8,753 nucleotides of DNA from Ruminococcus sp. (lineage in GTDB: Bacteria; Bacillota; Clostridia; Oscillospirales; Ruminococcaceae), in assembly GCA_019417865.1 (NCBI GenBank), contig DYCW01000241.1:1-8753 (forward strand), written 5' to 3'. Positions 6,012 through 8,753 of the stretch are shown here, in pieces. Numbering within the stretch: the stretch's first letter is position 1; each line of letters begins with the position of its first letter. The translations under genes were made by a program, and so were the position numbers. The notes under the pieces were generated by a model that searched no databases, was not told the DNA's origin, and saw only the letters and a program-made list of their open reading frames with translations.

Positions 6012-6025
6012 TTCCAGCGGTCTTG
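5990..6025 (+). promoter_or_regulatory. Strong GC-rich hairpin between amt1 and amt2
   Basis: CAAGACCGCTGAAAGC (5990-6005) pairs with GCTTCCAGCGGTCTTG (6010-6025), 15 of 16 positions with one A/C mismatch, around the loop ACTT. It is the most stable-looking element of the 173-base gap. No T-run follows, so it is not a standard terminator; it may attenuate transcription, pause polymerase, or protect an mRNA end. It shares GCAA and its 5' arm with the two small hairpins at 5979-6011. Confidence 0.65.
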
Positions 6026-6105
6026 TGATGCAAAATGGTTCTGACGGATTTGCGGTTTGAAATGATGATTTTTTGAATGTGACGAAGAAAACAGGAGGAA
6101 ACACG

Positions 6106-7335
6106 ATGACTGGAAATGTTGCATTTATGTTTCTATGTACTATTATGGTATTAGGAATGACACCGGGACTTGGTATGTTTTATGGCGGCATGGTACGTCG
6201 AAAAAATACACTGAATACGATGCTGTTTTGTTTTGCTATGATTGGAATTGGAATTTTGATGTGGGTATCGATTGGCTATTCTCTTTGTTTCGGCGAAGAT
6301 CACGGCGGGATCATTGGCGATTTTAGCCACATCTTTTTGAAAGATGTGCCATGGACATCAGAGACAGAAGACGTGCCACCGATGTTGCTGGCACTGTTTA
6401 ATATGATGTTTGCTGTGATTTCACCAGCCATTATTTTAGGTGCATTAGCAGAACGGATGAAGTTTTCTAAAATGATTCTTCTTTGTGTTATCTGGACACT
6501 TATGGTATATTATCCATTGGCACATATGACATGGGGCGGGGGATTTTTGGATGACCCGATTGGTTCTATTGACTTTGCTGGCGGAAATGTTATCCATATT
6601 AGCACAGGTGTTTCTGGTTTGGTTGCTTGTATGATTCTTGGAAAACGAAAAGGTTTTGGAGCGATGTCTTACCATCCTCACAATATTCCGCTGTTTTTGA
6701 TTGGTGCAGCAGTACTCTGGGTGGGCTGGCTTGGCTTTAACTGTGGCTGTGCAGGTGGTGCAAATGAAATTGCGGTTTTGGCTCTGGCAAATACGACAAT
6801 TTCCTCCGCAGCAAGTATGGTGGTCTGGATGCTGATGGAAACCTTTATACAGAAAAAATGTACTGTTATGGGTGCGGTCACTGGCGGCATTGTCGGATTG
6901 GTTGGCATTACACCTGGTGCTGGGTATGTGCCAATTTGGTCTTCTTTCTTAATTGGTGCGATCGCTGCTCCAATTTGTTACTTTGCCATTAGTAAAGCAA
7001 AGCAGAAGTTTGGCTATGACGATGCATTGGATGCCTTTGGCTGTCACGGCGTTGGTGGCATCTGGGGTGGTATTGCCACTGGTTTATTTGCCAATCATTC
7101 TGTAAACGAAGCTGTTCCAAATAATGGACTGGTCTTTGGTGAGTGGCGGCTATTTGTCGCACAGCTTGCAGCAAGTGCCATTAGCATTGCCATTGCAGCA
7201 GTTTGTACTGCTATCATTATGTTAATTCTGAAGAAGTGCGGTGGTGTTCGAGTATCGGATATGGAAGAAGCACAGGGCTTGGATTTAATTGAACATGGCG
7301 AACGGGCTTATCCGGCATTTAATGGATTAGACTGA
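6106..7335 (+). CDS. amt: Ammonium transporter, Amt family (second copy, paired with PII)
   Basis: This 409-residue Amt-family membrane channel keeps the pore set of AmtB: twin histidines H164 (FAGGNVIHIS) and H314 (DALDAFGCHGVGG), D156, gate phenylalanines F102 and F211, and WGGGFL. The position of AmtB Ser219 in the outer ammonium-binding site is Cys (FNCGCAGG, C215). The C-terminal tail RVSDMEEAQGLDLIEHGERAY is the textbook PII-binding tail. I chose ATG 6106, 7 bases after AGGAGG (6093-6098); an in-frame TTG at 6073 would add 11 charged or polar residues and lacks a ribosome binding site. The protein then begins directly with its first membrane helix. The PII gene starts 16 bases after its stop, the classic amt-glnK pairing, so the PII protein probably gates this transporter first. 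It differs clearly from the first copy, so it is not a recent duplicate. Confidence 0.95.
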   Translation: MTGNVAFMFLCTIMVLGMTPGLGMFYGGMVRRKNTLNTMLFCFAMIGIGILMWVSIGYSLCFGEDHGGIIGDFSHIFLKDVPWTSETEDVPPMLLALFNMMFAVISPAIILGALAERMKFSKMILLCVIWTLMVYYPLAHMTWGGGFLDDPIGSIDFAGGNVIHISTGVSGLVACMILGKRKGFGAMSYHPHNIPLFLIGAAVLWVGWLGFNCGCAGGANEIAVLALANTTISSAASMVVWMLMETFIQKKCTVMGAVTGGIVGLVGITPGAGYVPIWSSFLIGAIAAPICYFAISKAKQKFGYDDALDAFGCHGVGGIWGGIATGLFANHSVNEAVPNNGLVFGEWRLFVAQLAASAISIAIAAVCTAIIMLILKKCGGVRVSDMEEAQGLDLIEHGERAYPAFNGLD

Positions 7336-7351
7336 GGAGGAGTATGACAGT

Positions 7352-7690
7352 ATGAAAAAGATAGAAGTTATTTTTCGACCGGAGAAGTTGGAGCCATTAA
7401 AAGATGCTCTACTGGAGGCAGGAATTAAGGGGGCAACATTCTATCAGGTAAGCGGTTGCGGCAACCAGCATGGTTGGATTGCCTATCATCGAGGCAATGA
7501 AGTCATGATGAATACACTTCCAAAGGTTTATATGATGACTGTTGTACCAGATGAAGAGGTAGATGCAGTCTTGAAATTGATTAAGCGAAGTATTTATACA
7601 GGTATGGTTGGAGATGGGAAAATTTTCATTTCCACTGTGGATGAATGTATTCGGATTCGGACAGATGAAACTGGAGATGCTGCATTATAA
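7352..7690 (+). CDS. glnK: PII nitrogen regulatory protein (GlnK-like)
   Basis: The 112-residue protein aligns without gaps to canonical PII proteins. These trimeric cytosolic sensors bind ATP/ADP and 2-oxoglutarate and act on partners such as Amt channels. Conserved ligand residues are at their standard numbers: T29, G37, Q39 and K58 for the 2-oxoglutarate/ATP site, GDGKIF at 87-92, R101 and R103. The T-loop (37-55) is present at full length, but Tyr51 is Val and position 46 is His, so the Tyr51 uridylylation or adenylylation known in other bacteria cannot occur; position 49 is Asn, not the Ser phosphorylated in cyanobacteria. The start at 7352 lies 11 bases after AGGAGG (7335-7340), which overlaps the amt stop; an ATG at 7344 is out of frame and too close. 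The gene is coupled to the second amt gene, 16 bases apart. Confidence 0.95.
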   Translation: MKKIEVIFRPEKLEPLKDALLEAGIKGATFYQVSGCGNQHGWIAYHRGNEVMMNTLPKVYMMTVVPDEEVDAVLKLIKRSIYTGMVGDGKIFISTVDECIRIRTDETGDAAL

Positions 7691-7708
7691 TTTTGAAATT
7701 TGTATCGG

Positions 7709-7746
7709 AACATACTGGCGGATGAAAAGAAATCCATCAGTATGTT
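7709..7746 (+). terminator. Hairpin after the PII gene, possible weak terminator
   Basis: AACATACTG (7709-7717) pairs with CAGTATGTT (7738-7746); after a 2x2 internal loop, GGAT (7720-7723) pairs with ATCC (7732-7735) around an 8-base loop. Only a short TTTATC follows, so termination would be partial. It probably marks the end of the amt-PII unit or a processing site before the amidotransferase gene. Confidence 0.5.
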
Positions 7747-7780
7747 TATCTACATATTATTTATGAAGGAGAAATAGTTC

Positions 7781-8521
7781 ATGATAAAACAGCCGGTGAT
7801 TGGAATCGTGCCCTTGGTGGATACAGAGCGAGATAGTTATTGGATGCTGCCAGGTTATGTTAATAGTATTTTGCAAGCCAATGGTTTGCCTCTGACATTA
7901 CCCTTGACGACAGATGCAGAGCAGATTGCACAGCTCTGCCATATTTGTGACGGTTTTTTATTTACGGGAGGTCAGGATGTCATGCCTTCTTTGTATGGAG
8001 CAGATCGGCATCCATCCTGCGGCAGTTGCTGTCCAGAACGAGATGCGATGGAGTCACTTTTACTGCAGGCTGCCTTACAGCGAGATATACCTGTTCTGGG
8101 AATTTGCAGAGGAGCACAGTTGATGAATGTCGTGCTGGGTGGAACGCTGTATCAAGATTTGTCGCAGCAGTATCCGAGTTCGCTGGAACATCATCAGTCA
8201 CCGCCATATGATAAACCGGTACATACCGTAACCATTTTACTGGATACGCCGCTGTATCAATTGTTGCAAAAAGAGCAATTGCCGGTAAATAGCTACCATC
8301 ATCAAGGCATTTGGAAACTGGCATCCCCACTTCGCTGTATGGCAATAGCAGAAGACGGATTAATAGAGGGTGTTTATTTGCCGGAGAAGCCATTTGTATG
8401 GGGCGTGCAATGGCATCCGGAGTTTTCTTATCAGATAGATGGATACAGTCAACGAATCATACAGGCATTCGTGGATGCAGCGAAGTCTGTTTCCTGTGAG
8501 AGGATTTTTCATACCTCTTGA
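7781..8521 (+). CDS. Gamma-glutamyl-gamma-aminobutyrate hydrolase family protein (peptidase C26)
   Basis: This 246-residue protein is a class I glutamine amidotransferase-like hydrolase of the C26 family, which includes PuuD, the enzyme that cuts gamma-glutamyl-GABA into glutamate and GABA. The triad is visible: nucleophile C109 in GICRGAQLMN (107-116), and H212 and E214 in QWHPEF (210-215). Other family marks are GIVP near the N-terminus, DGFLFTGGQDVMPSLYG (57-73), the ERDAME segment (86-91) and NSYHHQ (170-175). There is no fused synthetase domain, so it should act as a free hydrolase on gamma-glutamyl compounds. Substrate is uncertain: no other puu-pathway gene is in the window. The ATG lies 9 bases after AAGGAG (7766-7771). 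It follows the PII gene by 90 bases with a weak hairpin between, so read-through from the amt-PII unit is possible. Confidence 0.9.
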   Translation: MIKQPVIGIVPLVDTERDSYWMLPGYVNSILQANGLPLTLPLTTDAEQIAQLCHICDGFLFTGGQDVMPSLYGADRHPSCGSCCPERDAMESLLLQAALQRDIPVLGICRGAQLMNVVLGGTLYQDLSQQYPSSLEHHQSPPYDKPVHTVTILLDTPLYQLLQKEQLPVNSYHHQGIWKLASPLRCMAIAEDGLIEGVYLPEKPFVWGVQWHPEFSYQIDGYSQRIIQAFVDAAKSVSCERIFHTS

Positions 8522-8527
8522 TTTTTT
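8498..8527 (+). terminator. Short intrinsic terminator overlapping the hydrolase stop codon
   Basis: GAGAGG (8498-8503) pairs with CCTCTT (8514-8519), five Watson-Crick pairs plus one G-U, around a 10-base loop, followed after GA by six T (8522-8527). The stem includes the last codons and the first base of the TGA stop at 8519-8521. The stem is short, so it is only moderately convincing. Confidence 0.55.
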
Positions 8528-8581
8528 CTGGAAAACGTGTTACACTATTATCATCAACGAATGAAGAGGAGGAACCAGAAT

Positions 8582-8753
8582 ATGGTTATCATGGAAATGG
8601 AAAATGGAAAGAAGATTGAACTGGAGCTGTATCCAGAGATTGCACCGATTACTTGTGAAAATTTTGAAAAGCTGGTGAAAGCAGGTTTTTATAACGGACT
8701 GACATTTCATCGTGTGATTTCGGGTTTTATGATTCAAGGCGGATGCCCGGAAG
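8582..8753 (+). CDS. Cyclophilin-type peptidyl-prolyl cis-trans isomerase (3'-truncated by the window)
   Basis: From ATG 8582 an open frame runs to the window edge, giving 57 codons (MVIMEMENGKKIELELYPEI at the start). It shows the cyclophilin pattern: an N-terminal beta strand, the APITCENFEKLVKAGFYNG helix region, and the signature FHRVISGFMIQGG, where the Arg of FHR and the Phe and Gln of FMIQ line the active site. Cyclophilins catalyse proline isomerisation and help protein folding. No signal peptide is seen, so a cytoplasmic form is likely. The start lies 9 bases after AGGAGG (8567-8572). The C-terminal two thirds, including the conserved Trp/His region, lie outside the window. The terminator at 8498-8527 suggests a separate transcript; a TATTAT at 8546-8551 could be its -10 but lacks a good -35. 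Confidence 0.92.
   Translation, partial: MVIMEMENGKKIELELYPEIAPITCENFEKLVKAGFYNGLTFHRVISGFMIQGGCPE

Noticed and set aside
6073..6105. Upstream in-frame TTG start for the second amt gene
   Set aside because: No ribosome binding site precedes it, while ATG 6106 has AGGAGG at ideal spacing and begins directly with the first membrane helix.
1..8753. CRISPR array, insertion sequence, tRNA or rRNA
   Set aside because: No regularly spaced repeats, transposase motifs, terminal inverted repeats or structural RNA signatures were seen on either strand.

Overview
The window looks like chromosomal DNA of a low- to moderate-GC Gram-positive anaerobe, most likely a member of the Clostridia. The reasons are strong AGGAGG-type ribosome binding sites before nearly every gene, sigma-A promoters with consensus -35 boxes, leader hairpins followed by T-rich runs, and protein families typical of gut or rumen Clostridia. 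The genus cannot be named from the sequence alone. All nine supported genes lie on the + strand. The first is cut by the left edge and the last by the right edge.

Left part (1-2848): the C-terminal three quarters of an FAD-dependent amino acid/amine oxidoreductase of the DAO family, then, 38 bases later, a small FMN nitroreductase starting at TTG. After a near-consensus promoter (1509-1537) and a leader carrying a long hairpin comes a 403-residue iron-containing alcohol dehydrogenase.

Middle part (2849-4349): a promoter at 2915-2943 drives a leader of about 260 nt containing two tandem, sequence-related intrinsic terminators. These precede a 379-residue ornithine cyclodeaminase/mu-crystallin family protein. 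The arrangement is what transcription attenuation looks like.

Right part (4350-8753): two different ammonium transporters (435 and 409 aa), each behind a structured leader, then a PII protein 16 bases after the second transporter, a class I glutamine amidotransferase of the gamma-glutamyl-GABA hydrolase (peptidase C26) family, a small terminator, and the first 57 codons of a cyclophilin. The PII protein keeps its 2-oxoglutarate/ATP-binding residues but has Val at the T-loop position where Tyr51 is modified in proteobacteria.

How it fits together: most genes concern nitrogen. Ammonium is taken up by the two Amt proteins and sensed through PII, and it is probably released from amines, amino acids or gamma-glutamyl compounds by the DAO-family enzyme, the cyclodeaminase-like protein and the amidotransferase. 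The aldehyde or alcohol products may be handled by the iron alcohol dehydrogenase. The most interesting non-coding signal is that the leaders of the cyclodeaminase-like gene and both amt genes contain small hairpins with six-base loops having A at position 1 and G at position 4. One of these sits in the 5' arm of a terminator or terminator-like hairpin, so the two folds exclude each other. This matches the described target of ANTAR-domain antiterminators and suggests that one RNA-binding regulator, not encoded in this window, controls these nitrogen genes.
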